Positions 45,411 through 54,830 are shown, counted from the stretch's first letter. The stretch: DNA of 64,000 bases from Bacteroides cellulosilyticus DSM 14838 (GCF_000158035.1 NZ_EQ973490.1:2020278-2084277); one strand, 5' to 3'. Notes: generated by a model not told the origin, from the sequence alone. Numbers and translations are program-made.

Positions 45411-47471
45411 TTATTTTTTAAGTTCGGGATAGCTGATGCGGGTATGATAAATTGTTTTCAGTTTTTCTTTGAACACCGATTTCACGATAGCAATGTCTTT
45501 GAATGTAATAGGACATTCTTTGAAGAAACCTTCTTCTACCTGAGAGTCTATAATCTTTTCCACCAGATTGTTGATGCTCTCTTCCGTATATTCGGGCAGA
45601 CTACGGGATGCAGCTTCTACTGCATCCGCCATCATCAGAATGGCCGTTTCGCGGGTGAACGGGTTTGGACCGGGGTAAGTGAATAATTCCTCGTTCGGCT
45701 CTTCATCGGGATGCTCGTTCTTCCAAGAGATATAGAAGTATTTAGTCTTTCCCTTACCGTGATGGGTACTGATGAAGTCTTTTATCACTTTAGGCAAATT
45801 GTTTTTTTCCGCCAGTTTCAGTCCGTCCGTCACGTGACTGATTATCACCTGTGCACTTTGCTCGTAGCTAAGATTTTTATGCGGATTGACACCTCCTGAT
45901 TGGTTTTCAGTAAAGAATACCGGATTTTCCATTTTTCCGATGTCGTGGTACAAAGCTCCGGTACGCACCAACTGGCTCTTAGCTCCAATACGGTTGGCAG
46001 CTTCTGCGGCAAGATTAGCCACTTGCATGGAATGTTGAAAAGTGCCCGGAACAGTCTCTGACAAACGGCGCAGCAACGGGCTGTTGATATTGGAAAGTTC
46101 TACCAGAGTAACGTTGGAAGTAAATCCAAATGTTTTCTCCAACAAGAACAGAAGCGGATAGGTGAACAATAGAAGTATACCATTGACTATAAAGTAACTA
46201 TACATACTTCCGTTTAATTTCGATAAATCGTTTTCGGTGATCAGTTCGAAAGCGAAGTAAAGAGCAGCATAGGTCAGTATCACTAATAATGCCGTACGGA
46301 AGAGTTGCGAACGTTGTGACAATTCGCGCAAACTGAAAATAGCGACCAGACCGGCAGCCAGTTGCAGCAATATAAATTCGTGTGGGTAGCGTAGGCAAAT
46401 GGAGCAGATCAGTATAGTGACCACCTGCGTAAGGAATGCTGTGCGTGAATCGAGGAATACGCGGATAATGATAGGCAGCATGGCATACGGAATGATATAA
46501 ACATTGTATATGTTATTCGACACCATGAGTGCTGTCACTACACAATAGAACATAATCAGTGTAAATAGTAGGGATAAACTCCCCTTGCGTTCGTAATAAT
46601 CCTTGCGGAATAAATCGAGGTACAGCATAAAACACAGCATGAAAATGCTGACAAATAAGATTTGTCCGGTCAATATCAAACGTTTTTGTCCGATGGATTC
46701 ACTACGTTGGATAGACTCCTTTCTCAGACTTTCAAGGATATTATAAGTTTCCTTATCTACGATTTCCCCCCGATCAATGATCTTCTGGCCACTTTGTACA
46801 ACACCATTGGCCCAGGCATAATTATCCAATGCTTCCTTCTTGGCTGTTTCGGTGCGTTGCTCATCGTAAGTCAGATTAGGGTACAAATATTCGTTGAGTG
46901 AACACTGGCGCAGGATATACGGAGAATAATGTGCCGTGTCCGCAGTGAGCAGGTAGGCATAAGCGTCTTTAACGGAAAAAAGCTGTTCGGTCCCCCGCTG
47001 GTTGGCCAGCTTATCATCAATCACCATGATGACAGCGGTGCTGTCTTTTTGTAATTTGCTGCGTTCTTCGGTAGAAAGTATACCTGCTTTATAAATTTCG
47101 GATAACCTTTTCTCCAGATAGCGCATATAGTCAGAAGACGGAACAATGTCGCGTAAGTGACTTTGATAATCCGTTTTTAATTTGCTAAGCACGGTTTTTT
47201 CTACATTTTTATCCAACTGATAGTAGGGTTGGAAACTGGCAAGAATGCTGTCTTGTTCATGTTTTACTACAGCATCATCTTTATATATGGGGAAATTGAA
47301 TGTGGCCATAAGTTGCCCATACTTCCATGGTTTGTCAATATCGAACTGATAATTAAACTTGCCGTCACGCGGTAAGAAGTATACTATGATGGCTACCGTG
47401 CCGATAAAAATGAGTGCTTTGTATAGCAAATCTCTGTAAGAAAAGCTTTTTTTAGTCTTGGATTTATTCAT
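45411..47471 (-). CDS. 7TM-HDIG domain membrane phosphohydrolase (PgpH-like)
   Basis: A 686-residue inner-membrane protein. An N-terminal helix is followed by a large extracytoplasmic domain (to about residue 290), about seven helices, and a C-terminal cytoplasmic HD domain with FQHSMQVANLAAEAANRI and LYHDIGKMENPVFF. In Listeria the PgpH homologue degrades c-di-AMP. This domain order matches that family, and the c-di-AMP role here is inference. I chose ATG 47471 because residues further upstream lie in the intergenic region. Confidence 0.93.
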   Translation of the reverse strand: MNKSKTKKSFSYRDLLYKALIFIGTVAIIVYFLPRDGKFNYQFDIDKPWKYGQLMATFNFPIYKDDAVVKHEQDSILASFQPYYQLDKNVEKTVLSKLKTDYQSHLRDIVPSSDYMRYLEKRLSEIYKAGILSTEERSKLQKDSTAVIMVIDDKLANQRGTEQLFSVKDAYAYLLTADTAHYSPYILRQCSLNEYLYPNLTYDEQRTETAKKEALDNYAWANGVVQSGQKIIDRGEIVDKETYNILESLRKESIQRSESIGQKRLILTGQILFVSIFMLCFMLYLDLFRKDYYERKGSLSLLFTLIMFYCVVTALMVSNNIYNVYIIPYAMLPIIIRVFLDSRTAFLTQVVTILICSICLRYPHEFILLQLAAGLVAIFSLRELSQRSQLFRTALLVILTYAALYFAFELITENDLSKLNGSMYSYFIVNGILLLFTYPLLFLLEKTFGFTSNVTLVELSNINSPLLRRLSETVPGTFQHSMQVANLAAEAANRIGAKSQLVRTGALYHDIGKMENPVFFTENQSGGVNPHKNLSYEQSAQVIISHVTDGLKLAEKNNLPKVIKDFISTHHGKGKTKYFYISWKNEHPDEEPNEELFTYPGPNPFTRETAILMMADAVEAASRSLPEYTEESINNLVEKIIDSQVEEGFFKECPITFKDIAIVKSVFKEKLKTIYHTRISYPELKK

Positions 47472-47529
47472 ATCGGTTGAATTTTTTGCGAAAAGTACAA
47501 AAAAAAACATTAGTGTGGAAAAAAAGGTT

Positions 47530-47537
47530 TAATTTTG
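47530..47537 (+). promoter_or_regulatory. -7 promoter element of gltX
   Basis: TAATTTTG matches TAnnTTTG, 31 nt before the proposed gltX start. A -33 element is weak. Confidence 0.5.
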
Positions 47538-47568
47538 CCGTCTAATTATCTCATAAGTAATGCAAAAT

Positions 47569-49086
47569 ATGACAGAAAGAAGAGTCAGAGTCCGTTTTGC
47601 CCCGAGTCCTACGGGGGCTTTGCACATTGGTGGTGTGCGTACAGCATTATATAATTATCTCTTTGCGCGCCAGCATGGGGGAGACATGATTTTCCGCATT
47701 GAAGATACTGATAGTAACCGTTTTGTACCTGGTGCAGAAGAATATATCCTTGAGTCTTTCAAGTGGTTGGGCATTCCGTTTGATGAGGGTGTCAGCTTTG
47801 GTGGGAAATATGGTCCGTACCGTCAGTCCGAACGCCGCGAAATATACAAGAAGTATGTGAAGGTATTATTGGAGAATGATAAGGCTTATATCGCTTTTGA
47901 TACTCCTGAAGAACTGGATGCGAAACGTGCCGAGATAGCCAATTTCCAATATGATGCTTCTACTCGTATGCAAATGCGTAATTCATTGACACTTTCGAAA
48001 GAAGAAGTGGATGCATTGATTGCTGAAGGTAAGCAGTACGTAGTTCGTTTCAAGATAGAACCCAATGAAGATGTACATGTAAACGACTTGATTCGTGGTG
48101 AGGTAATAATCAATTCTTCCATTTTGGATGATAAAGTACTTTATAAATCAGCTGACGAACTGCCAACTTATCATCTTGCCAATATTGTAGATGACCACTT
48201 GATGGAAGTTTCCCATGTGATTCGTGGCGAGGAGTGGTTACCTTCTGCACCTCTGCATGTATTGTTGTATCGTGCTTTTGGGTGGGAAGATACAATGCCG
48301 GCTTTTGCTCATCTGCCTCTGCTGTTGAAACCGGAAGGTAACGGCAAATTAAGTAAACGTGACGGTGACCGCCTTGGTTTTCCTGTATTCCCGTTGGAAT
48401 GGCATGATCCCAAAACCGGTGAAATATCTTCTGGATATCGCGAATCGGGATATTTGCCTGAGGCTGTAATTAATTTCCTTGCTTTGCTGGGTTGGAATCC
48501 GGGTAATGATCAGGAGCTGATGTCAATGGATGAGTTGATCAAATTGTTCGATTTGAGTCATTGTAGCAAGTCTGGCGCTAAATTTGATTATAAAAAAGGC
48601 ATCTGGTTCAATCATGAGTATATATTGTTGAAGCCTGATGAAGAAATAGCGGAACTTTTTGTTCCGGTTCTGAAAGAACATGGAGTAGAAGTTCCGTTCG
48701 AGAAAGTAGTAACGGTGGTAGGCATGATGAAGAATCGTGTAAGTTTCGTACGGGAACTTTGGGAAGCATCCAGTTTCTTCTTTGTTGCTCCAACGGAATA
48801 TGATGAGAAAACCGTGAAGAAACGCTGGAAAGAAGATTCGGCCCAGTGTATGACAGAATTGATGGAAGTACTGGCAGGAATTGAAGATTTTGGCATTGAG
48901 AATCAGGAAAAGATTGTAATGGATTGGATTGCCGAAAAAGGATATCATACCGGAAACATTATGAATGCTTTCCGCCTGACATTGGTAGGTGAGGGGAAAG
49001 GCCCGCATATGTTCGACATCTCTTGGGTGCTGGGCAAAGAAGAGACACTGGCGCGTATGAAGCGTGCAATTGAAGTACTTTCTTAA
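47569..49086 (+). CDS. gltX: Glutamyl-tRNA synthetase
   Basis: A 505-residue class I aminoacyl-tRNA synthetase that charges tRNA-Glu (in many bacteria also tRNA-Gln). The HIGH-like motif is [13 protein letters not shown] at the N-terminus, and the KMSKS-like motif is the [16 protein letters not shown] stretch. The anticodon-binding helical domain follows. ATG 47569 begins [16 protein letters not shown], as in other Bacteroides; an in-frame ATG at 47560 is possible. kdtA follows 10 bp downstream. Confidence 0.97.
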   Translation: MTERRVRVRFAPSPTGALHIGGVRTALYNYLFARQHGGDMIFRIEDTDSNRFVPGAEEYILESFKWLGIPFDEGVSFGGKYGPYRQSERREIYKKYVKVLLENDKAYIAFDTPEELDAKRAEIANFQYDASTRMQMRNSLTLSKEEVDALIAEGKQYVVRFKIEPNEDVHVNDLIRGEVIINSSILDDKVLYKSADELPTYHLANIVDDHLMEVSHVIRGEEWLPSAPLHVLLYRAFGWEDTMPAFAHLPLLLKPEGNGKLSKRDGDRLGFPVFPLEWHDPKTGEISSGYRESGYLPEAVINFLALLGWNPGNDQELMSMDELIKLFDLSHCSKSGAKFDYKKGIWFNHEYILLKPDEEIAELFVPVLKEHGVEVPFEKVVTVVGMMKNRVSFVRELWEASSFFFVAPTEYDEKTVKKRWKEDSAQCMTELMEVLAGIEDFGIENQEKIVMDWIAEKGYHTGNIMNAFRLTLVGEGKGPHMFDISWVLGKEETLARMKRAIEVLS

Positions 49087-49096
49087 TTCAATAAGT

Positions 49097-50317
49097 ATGC
49101 TTTACGACCTTGCGATAGGTATCTATGACCTTTTGGTGCATCTTGCGGCTCCATTCAGCCGCAAGCCCCGTAAAATGATGAAGGGGCATTGGGTAGTGTA
49201 TGAACTTCTCAGGCAACAATTGGAAAAAGATGTACGTTATATTTGGTTTCATGCCGCTTCCTTAGGCGAATTTGAACAGGGGCGTCCCCTGATTGAAAAA
49301 ATTCGTGCCAAATATCCCGATTATGGTATATTACTGACATTCTTTTCTCCTTCGGGATACGAGGTACGCAAAAATTATCGCGGGGCGGATGTAGTGTGCT
49401 ACCTACCGTTCGACAAGCCTCGGAATGTGAAGAAATTCCTGGATATAGCCAATCCTTGCATGGCATTCTTCATTAAATATGAGTTCTGGAAGAATTATCT
49501 CGATGAATTACATAAGCGTCGTATTCCGGTGTACAGTGTGTCATCTATATTTCGTCGTGGCCAGGTGTTCTTTAAGTGGTATGGTGGTACGTATCGCCAT
49601 GTTCTTCGTAATTTCGACCACTTATTCGTACAGAATGAACGTTCCAAACGTTATTTGAGTAAGATTGGCATCAACCGTGTGACAGTGGTCGGCGATACGC
49701 GTTTCGACCGGGTGTTGCAGATACGTGAGGAGGCGAAAGATTTGCCTTTGGTGAAACTCTTTAAGAATAACACCATGACCTTCGTAGCTGGTAGTTCCTG
49801 GCAACCGGATGAGGATCTGTTTATTGAATATTTCAATAATCATCCGGAAGTGAAATTGATCATTGCTCCACATGTGATAGATGAGAATCATCTGGTAGAG
49901 ATTATCCGGAAGTTGAAACGCCCGTATGTTCGTTATACGCGTGCGGATGAAAAGAATGTGTTGAAAGCGGATTGTTTGATTATAGATTGTTTCGGTCTGC
50001 TTTCTTCTATTTACCGTTATGGTGAAATTGCATATATCGGAGGTGGCTTCGGGGTTGGCATTCATAATACGTTGGAAGCAGCTGTTTATGGAATTCCTGT
50101 AATATTCGGACCTAAGTACCAGAAGTTTATGGAAGCAATTCAACTTTTAGAAGCCCAGGGTGCATTTTCTATCAAGAATTATGAAGAACTGAAAGAATTG
50201 TTGGACCGTATGTTGGCTGATGAGGTTTTCTTGCGCGAAACCGGAACGAATGCCGGATACTACGTCACTAGTAATGCTGGGGCTACGGATAAGATATTAA
50301 GTATGATTAATTTCTAA
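49097..50317 (+). CDS. waaA: 3-deoxy-D-manno-octulosonic acid (Kdo) transferase
   Basis: A 406-residue inner-membrane-associated glycosyltransferase (GT30) that adds Kdo to lipid A precursor. Hydrophobic N-terminal residues (MLYDLAIGIYDLLVHLAAPF) anchor it. The two Rossmann domains carry WFHAASLGEFEQGRPLIEKI and GGFGVGIHNTLEAAVYGIPV, the nucleotide-sugar site. ATG 49097 is chosen because the longer start at 49064 overlaps gltX and precedes the membrane anchor. It is probably co-transcribed with gltX. Confidence 0.96.
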   Translation: MLYDLAIGIYDLLVHLAAPFSRKPRKMMKGHWVVYELLRQQLEKDVRYIWFHAASLGEFEQGRPLIEKIRAKYPDYGILLTFFSPSGYEVRKNYRGADVVCYLPFDKPRNVKKFLDIANPCMAFFIKYEFWKNYLDELHKRRIPVYSVSSIFRRGQVFFKWYGGTYRHVLRNFDHLFVQNERSKRYLSKIGINRVTVVGDTRFDRVLQIREEAKDLPLVKLFKNNTMTFVAGSSWQPDEDLFIEYFNNHPEVKLIIAPHVIDENHLVEIIRKLKRPYVRYTRADEKNVLKADCLIIDCFGLLSSIYRYGEIAYIGGGFGVGIHNTLEAAVYGIPVIFGPKYQKFMEAIQLLEAQGAFSIKNYEELKELLDRMLADEVFLRETGTNAGYYVTSNAGATDKILSMINF

Positions 50318-50335
50318 GGAATACGAAATAATGAG

Positions 50336-50371
50336 AACAGCGGGCGGATAGATTTCTATTCGCCCGCTGTT
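50336..50371. terminator. Bidirectional terminator between kdtA and the carbonic anhydrase gene
   Basis: AACAGCGGGCG (50336-50346) pairs perfectly with CGCCCGCTGTT (50361-50371) around a 14-nt loop, between two convergent genes. T-runs are short on each side. Confidence 0.75.
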
Positions 50372-50393
50372 GTATATGGAAGTTCATCTGGCC

Positions 50394-50909
50394 TTATTCT
50401 TTATACCAGTTAGAATACATCAGATAATTGTGTGCTATCTTCTGATTCAGTTCTTTAGCCTGAGCCGGATCTACTTTTTTTATGAACTTGGCAGGTACGC
50501 CGCCCCAGATGCTTCCCGGTTCAATAACTGTATTGCTTAAGACCAATGAACCGGCGGCAACGATAGCTCCTTCGCCTATCACTGCATGGTCAAGGATTGT
50601 AGAACCCATTCCCACTAATGCATAGTCTTTGATGGTGGCTCCGTGAATAGTAACATTATGTCCTACAGAAACGTGGTCACCTATTTCAATTGTAGACTTT
50701 TCATATAATGTGTGCAGCACACTTCCGTCTTGTATATTGACTCCATTCCCGATACGGATAGAATTTACATCTCCGCGCAATACTGTGCTGAACCAAATGC
50801 TGCAATCGTGCCCCATTTTTACGTCTCCGATGATGGCTGCGTTATCAGCTAAAAAACAATTTTCGCCAAACTCGGGAGTAAACCCTCTTACTGATTTAAT
50901 TAATGCCAT
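50394..50909 (-). CDS. Gamma-class carbonic anhydrase-like hexapeptide protein
   Basis: A 171-residue left-handed beta-helix protein with repeats such as NAAIIGDVKMG and GDHVSVGHNVTIHG. The zinc-binding histidines of the gamma class are at GDHVSVGHN plus HDCSIWF or HTLYE positions. Many such proteins (YrdA/PaaY-like) have weak or no hydration activity. It is 24 nt downstream of the aminopeptidase gene, so probably its operon partner. Confidence 0.92.
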   Translation of the reverse strand: MALIKSVRGFTPEFGENCFLADNAAIIGDVKMGHDCSIWFSTVLRGDVNSIRIGNGVNIQDGSVLHTLYEKSTIEIGDHVSVGHNVTIHGATIKDYALVGMGSTILDHAVIGEGAIVAAGSLVLSNTVIEPGSIWGGVPAKFIKKVDPAQAKELNQKIAHNYLMYSNWYKE

Positions 50910-50933
50910 TTTATATAGTGGTTAATATTTTGA

Positions 50934-52715
50934 TTATAATTGATTCGTTGCTTCTTTCAACCATGCCTGTTCTTCTTTGTTCAAGCTGGGCGATAATTTC
51001 TCATATACAGTCTGATGATATTGGTTAAGCCAATTGATTTCTTCTGATGTGAGCAATTCTTTGATAATTCCCTTTTTACAAATAGGGCAAAGGGTTACTG
51101 TCTCAAATTGTAGATAGTTGCCAAACATTCCTTCTCCGGCTGGTACTACTAAAACCAGATTCTCCGTACGAATCCCATGACTTCCGGCTTTATATACTCC
51201 CGGTTCATTGGAAGTCAGCATACCCAATTGCAATGTTACCGGATTTTCATTCATACGAATACTCTGAGGGCCTTCGTGTACATTCAGAAAGTGGCCTACA
51301 CCATGCCCTGTGCCATGCAGGAAGTTCATTCTTCTTTGCCATATCGGCATACGTGCCAGCACATCTAGTTGCGCACCCCGTGTACCGGCAGGGAATACAG
51401 CCATTGCCAGTGCAATGTGCCCCTTCAGTATCAATGTATAATCTGTCTTTTCTTCTTCTGTCAGTTTTCCTAAAGCAATGGTACGTGTGATATCTGTTGT
51501 TCCATCCAGATATTGTGCCCCTGAATCCAATAGCAAAAAACCTTCCGGTTTTAGCTGGACATCTGTTTCGGGAGTGGCTTCATAGTGCACGATGGCTCCA
51601 TGTTCCTTGTATCCGGCAATCGTATCGAAACTTTCTCCCATATATAAATCCTGTTCCGCACGAAATTCATGCAGTTTTTTATCTATGCTGATTTCTGTTT
51701 CCTTACCCGTTGGAACAGATGCTTCTAACCATTTCAGAAACTTAACCAAAGCTACTCCATCCCGTTGCATGGCAGCATGTATTCCAGCTATTTCCTGTTC
51801 GTTGCGGATGGCTTTCAATAAGGTGACCGGAGAAGCGCCATGAATAATCCTGCAATCAGGATTGACTGCTGAATACATAGCATAATTTGTTTTAGCCGGA
51901 TTAAGAAGCAGACTCTCAACACTGATCCGGTTGAGGTATGCTTCTGCTTCCTCGTAGGTGTGCAGGTTTACTCCTGTTTCTTTCATATAAGTAGCAACCT
52001 CAGCGGTTATCTTTTGAGGTTGAATGAAATAGTGAGTTTCGTTCTCTTCGATAAGTAGATAGCTGACAAGCACGGGATTGCAATGTACATCGTTTCCACG
52101 CAGATTGAGAGTCCATGCGATTTCATCTAAAGCGGATAAGAACAATGCCTTCGCATTGCACTTTTTTAGTTCTTTTCGAATAATGGCAATCTTTTCTATG
52201 CTGCTTTTTCCTGCATATTGGGTTTCATAAATAAAAGCAGGAGCTTCCGGCATTGGCGGACGATCCGTCCATAATTTATCTAAGGGATCTGAGATGCTTT
52301 TTACTTTTATCTGACATTTTTGCAACTCGGCTTGCATCCTTTCTACTTCTTCTGCAGAAAACATCTTTCCATCTATGCCGACAGCATCGCCAGGAGTTAG
52401 TTGTGTACTTAAAAAAGCTGAAATGCTGGGTGTTTCGGGAAGCATCTCCTTATAAAGTTTTATTTCCGTGCCTTTTAATTGCTGGGCAGCCTGGAGAAAA
52501 TAGCGAGAGTCAGTCCATAGTCCTGCTTGGCTTGTAGTAATAACAACGGTTCCTGCCGAACCAGTAAAGCCGGAAATCCATTCCCGGGATTTCCAGTGGG
52601 GAGCAACATATTCGCTCAGATGAGGGTCGGTACTTGGGATAATAAAGGCTTGTATGCCTTCCTGGCTGAACAATGCCCGTAGGCCTTGTAGCCGATCATT
52701 GATAGTTTGGCTCAT
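50934..52715 (-). CDS. Xaa-Pro aminopeptidase (M24B, aminopeptidase P)
   Basis: A 593-residue cytoplasmic peptidase that removes N-terminal residues before proline. Two N-terminal creatinase-like domains (VAPHWKSREWISGFTGSAGT; middle domain around 150-310) precede the pita-bread domain. That domain carries LLLDSGAQYLDGTTDITRT, MNFLHGTGHGVGHFLNVHEG, the Glu ligand in SNEPGVYK and QFETVTLCP. The long three-domain form is typical of eukaryote-like and Bacteroidota enzymes. A start-proximal promoter lies upstream. Confidence 0.95.
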   Translation of the reverse strand: MSQTINDRLQGLRALFSQEGIQAFIIPSTDPHLSEYVAPHWKSREWISGFTGSAGTVVITTSQAGLWTDSRYFLQAAQQLKGTEIKLYKEMLPETPSISAFLSTQLTPGDAVGIDGKMFSAEEVERMQAELQKCQIKVKSISDPLDKLWTDRPPMPEAPAFIYETQYAGKSSIEKIAIIRKELKKCNAKALFLSALDEIAWTLNLRGNDVHCNPVLVSYLLIEENETHYFIQPQKITAEVATYMKETGVNLHTYEEAEAYLNRISVESLLLNPAKTNYAMYSAVNPDCRIIHGASPVTLLKAIRNEQEIAGIHAAMQRDGVALVKFLKWLEASVPTGKETEISIDKKLHEFRAEQDLYMGESFDTIAGYKEHGAIVHYEATPETDVQLKPEGFLLLDSGAQYLDGTTDITRTIALGKLTEEEKTDYTLILKGHIALAMAVFPAGTRGAQLDVLARMPIWQRRMNFLHGTGHGVGHFLNVHEGPQSIRMNENPVTLQLGMLTSNEPGVYKAGSHGIRTENLVLVVPAGEGMFGNYLQFETVTLCPICKKGIIKELLTSEEINWLNQYHQTVYEKLSPSLNKEEQAWLKEATNQL

Positions 52716-52749
52716 ATACTATATATAATAAGGTGTAACATTCACTCTT

Positions 52750-52757
52750 CAAAGATA
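52750..52757 (-). promoter_or_regulatory. -7 promoter element of the aminopeptidase operon
   Basis: On the minus strand this reads TATCTTTG, a match to TAnnTTTG, 34 nt before the ATG at 52715. Confidence 0.5.
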
Positions 52758-52835
52758 CTCACTTTCTCTGAATTTTTTCGAAGGATGGTCACACTTTATC
52801 TGTATCGAGAATTTGTTTTTGGCGGGTTGTGAATC

Positions 52836-52884
52836 AGCTACAAGCTACAAGCGCCTTTCGGATATAGCGCAGCTACTTGTAGCT
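52836..52884. repeat. Imperfect AGCTACAAG inverted repeat
   Basis: AGCTACAAG (52836-52844), with a second GCTACAAG copy next to it (52845 region), and CTTGTAGCT (52876-52884) make a small hairpin with an inner GCGC/GCGC pair. It lies in the 600-bp gap before rpsU, with nothing else gene-like around it. Confidence 0.6.
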
Positions 52885-52988
52885 CGTAACTGTACGGTAA
52901 CGAATGATTTCAGCGTTTCTATAGTTTTTTCTTATAAGTTTTAGCTTCTTCATTAGTAGAGATTTATTCTTTCCATCACGGAGAAAGT

Positions 52989-53056
52989 TTCTTTCCACCG
53001 CGGGGTACTTTTCTTTCCACCACGGTGGAAAGAAAAGTACCCCGCGGTGGAAAGAA
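52989..53056. repeat. Perfect 33-bp inverted repeat with 2-nt loop (CTTTCCACC type)
   Basis: Arms 52989-53021 and 53024-53056 are exact reverse complements with only AC between them. Inside each arm the unit CTTTCCACC occurs twice, so the element is itself built from repeated units. There is no T-run on either side. The remainder of the 52716-53320 gap holds no supported gene. Confidence 0.9.
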
Positions 53057-53235
53057 TAAGTATTTGCTATGGTTGCGCTTAGTTTTCACAAGAGAAAGAG
53101 ATAAAAGTGACGGTGCGGTGATTTAATTTGGCATTTTGCAGCTAATTCTTTACCTGTTTCCTTTTTTATTGATCCGGATTTATTTTTCTGTAGGTCTAAA
53201 TCTTGTTTCTTTTTGCAGAATTTTCGGCAGAAAGT

Positions 53236-53266
53236 TTTGTGAATAAAGAAACTATGTGTAATTTTG
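53236..53266 (+). promoter_or_regulatory. rpsU operon promoter
   Basis: TTTG (53236-53239), a 19-nt spacer and TAATTTTG (53259-53266) match the Bacteroides consensus exactly. The leader to rpsU is about 50 nt. Confidence 0.75.
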
Positions 53267-53320
53267 CCGCTCAATTTAATCGTGAGATTTTTAAACCATT
53301 AACATTTTAATAAAAAGAAA

Positions 53321-53512
53321 ATGATTGTAGTACCTGTAAAAGAAGGCGAAAACATTGAAAAAGCGCTGAAGAAGTTTAAAAGAAAATTTGAGAAAACTGG
53401 TATCGTTAAGGAATTAAGAAGCAGACAGCAGTTTGATAAACCGTCTGTAGTTAAAAGACTTAAGAAAGAACGTGCAGTTTACGTACAACAACTTCAGCAA
53501 GTAGAAGATTAA
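53321..53512 (+). CDS. rpsU: 30S ribosomal protein S21
   Basis: A 63-residue basic small-subunit protein with the S21 features MIVVPVKEGENIEKALKKF and RRQF-like basic segments. It is the first gene of a run with the XerC-like recombinase (72 bp later) and hpf. S21 lies near the anti-Shine-Dalgarno end of 16S rRNA; in Bacteroidota it has been linked to hiding that sequence (established knowledge, not seen here). Confidence 0.97.
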   Translation: MIVVPVKEGENIEKALKKFKRKFEKTGIVKELRSRQQFDKPSVVKRLKKERAVYVQQLQQVED

Positions 53513-53584
53513 TAATTCGTAATTTCCTTTGAATTATTGAATTCTTTTCATACATTCGTTGCATGATTTTTGATGTAGCGATAT

Positions 53585-54469
53585 ATGTGGTTGACAAACT
53601 CTTTTCTTGACTATCTCCAGTACGAACGGAATTATTCTGAAGAGACTATAAAGTCTTATCGGGAGGATTTATGTCAATTTGAGAAATTTGCAAGAGAAGA
53701 AATTGGAGATTCTGCTCTATCGGGAGTAAAGGCTGAACTTGTTCGTGAATGGATTGTTTCTTTAATGGACAAGGGATATACTTCTACTTCAATTAATCGG
53801 AAGTTAAGTTCGCTCAGGTCATTTTATAAATTCCTTTTAAGGAAAGGTGAAGTGTGCGTGAATCCATTGCAAAAGATAACGGGGCCTAAAAATAAGAAGC
53901 CGCTACCTACTTTTCTAAGGGAAAGTGAGATGGATAAATTGCTGGACGAAGTGGATTTCGGTGAAGGATTTAAAGGGTGTCGTGATCATATGATTATTGA
54001 AATGTTTTATGCTACAGGTATGAGACTTTCAGAATTGATAGGATTAGATGATAAAAATGTAGATTTCTCTTCTTTACTTATTAAAGTAACGGGGAAAAGA
54101 AATAAACAACGTTTGATACCTTTTGGCGAAGAGTTGAAGAATGCAATGATAGAGTATGTCAATGTAAGGAATGAGATTGTTCAGGCTCGCACGGACGCTT
54201 TTTTTGTTCGTGAGAGTGGAGAACGACTTTCCCGCAGTATTGTAGAAAATCTAGTGAAACGAAACCTTTCGAAGGTAGTGACGTTGAAAAAACGTAGTCC
54301 TCATGTGCTCAGGCATACTTTTGCTACGACGATGCTGAATCATGATGCAGAGCTCGGGGCGATAAAAGAACTTCTCGGTCACGAGAGTTTGGCGACAACG
54401 GAGGTTTATACGCATACTACTTTTGAAGAACTTAAAAAAGTGTATAACCAGGCTCATCCTCGGGCCTAA
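53585..54469 (+). CDS. xerC: Tyrosine recombinase, XerC/XerD type
   Basis: A 294-residue site-specific recombinase. The N-terminal SAM-like core-binding domain (FLDYLQYERNYSEETIKSY) is followed by the catalytic domain. Arg is in ATGMRLSEL, the His-x-x-Arg motif is SPHVLRHTFATTML, His is in LGHESLATTEVYTHT and the nucleophile Tyr is in that last motif. Length matches chromosome-dimer resolution recombinases. Its place between rpsU and hpf is the usual core-genome context, so it is likely the housekeeping Xer protein rather than a mobile-element integrase; XerC versus XerD is not certain. Confidence 0.9.
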   Translation: MWLTNSFLDYLQYERNYSEETIKSYREDLCQFEKFAREEIGDSALSGVKAELVREWIVSLMDKGYTSTSINRKLSSLRSFYKFLLRKGEVCVNPLQKITGPKNKKPLPTFLRESEMDKLLDEVDFGEGFKGCRDHMIIEMFYATGMRLSELIGLDDKNVDFSSLLIKVTGKRNKQRLIPFGEELKNAMIEYVNVRNEIVQARTDAFFVRESGERLSRSIVENLVKRNLSKVVTLKKRSPHVLRHTFATTMLNHDAELGAIKELLGHESLATTEVYTHTTFEELKKVYNQAHPRA

Positions 54470-54473
54470 AAGT

Positions 54474-54480
54474 AAGGAGG
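54474..54480 (+). promoter_or_regulatory. Strong Shine-Dalgarno site before hpf
   Basis: AAGGAGG lies 5 nt before the hpf ATG, a full match to the anti-SD. This is unusual for Bacteroidota, where most starts lack one. The site supports the ATG at 54486 over 54423. Confidence 0.7.
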
Positions 54481-54485
54481 TAAGT

Positions 54486-54785
54486 ATGGAAGTAAGAATT
54501 CAGTCAATTCACTTTGATGCGTCAGAGCAATTGCAGGCTTTTGTTCAGAAGAAAGCAGTAAAATTGGAAAAGTATTACGATGATATAAAGAAAGTAGAGG
54601 TGTCATTAAAGGTTGTGAAGCCAGAGACCGCAGAAAATAAAGAAGCAGGTATAAAGGTTATTATTCCCAATGGGGAATTTTATGCAAGCAAAATCTGCGA
54701 TACGTTTGAAGAGGCGATTGATTTGAGTGTTGAGGCCTTGGAAAAACAGCTGGTTAAACACAAGGAAAAACAACGGAGCAAATAA
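54486..54785 (+). CDS. hpf: Ribosome hibernation-promoting factor (short HPF/RaiA type)
   Basis: A 99-residue sigma-54 modulation/HPF family protein that binds the 30S subunit and stalls translation in slow growth. The family start MEVRIQSIHFDASEQL is followed by the basic helix KAVKLEKYYDDIKKVEVSLK and the second helix around FEEAIDLSVEALEKQLVKHKEK. No long C-terminal dimerisation domain is present, so it is the short form. It follows xerC by 16 nt and carries a strong SD site. Confidence 0.93.
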   Translation: MEVRIQSIHFDASEQLQAFVQKKAVKLEKYYDDIKKVEVSLKVVKPETAENKEAGIKVIIPNGEFYASKICDTFEEAIDLSVEALEKQLVKHKEKQRSK

Positions 54786-54799
54786 AATTTCGCTAAAAT

Positions 54800-54830
54800 T
54801 TTGCGGAAAAGAAATAAATGCCTAAATTTG
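54800..54830 (+). promoter_or_regulatory. tRNA-tuf operon promoter
   Basis: TTTG (54800-54803), a 19-nt spacer and TAAATTTG (54823-54830) match the consensus exactly. It lies 50 nt before the first tRNA. Confidence 0.75.

Noticed and set aside
53086-53274. 62-residue minus-strand ORF before rpsU
   Set aside because: Lysine-rich random-looking sequence over the rpsU promoter, no homology signature.
53585-54469. XerC-like gene as evidence of a mobile element
   Set aside because: It sits in the core rpsU-xerC-hpf order with no attachment site repeats or phage genes nearby.
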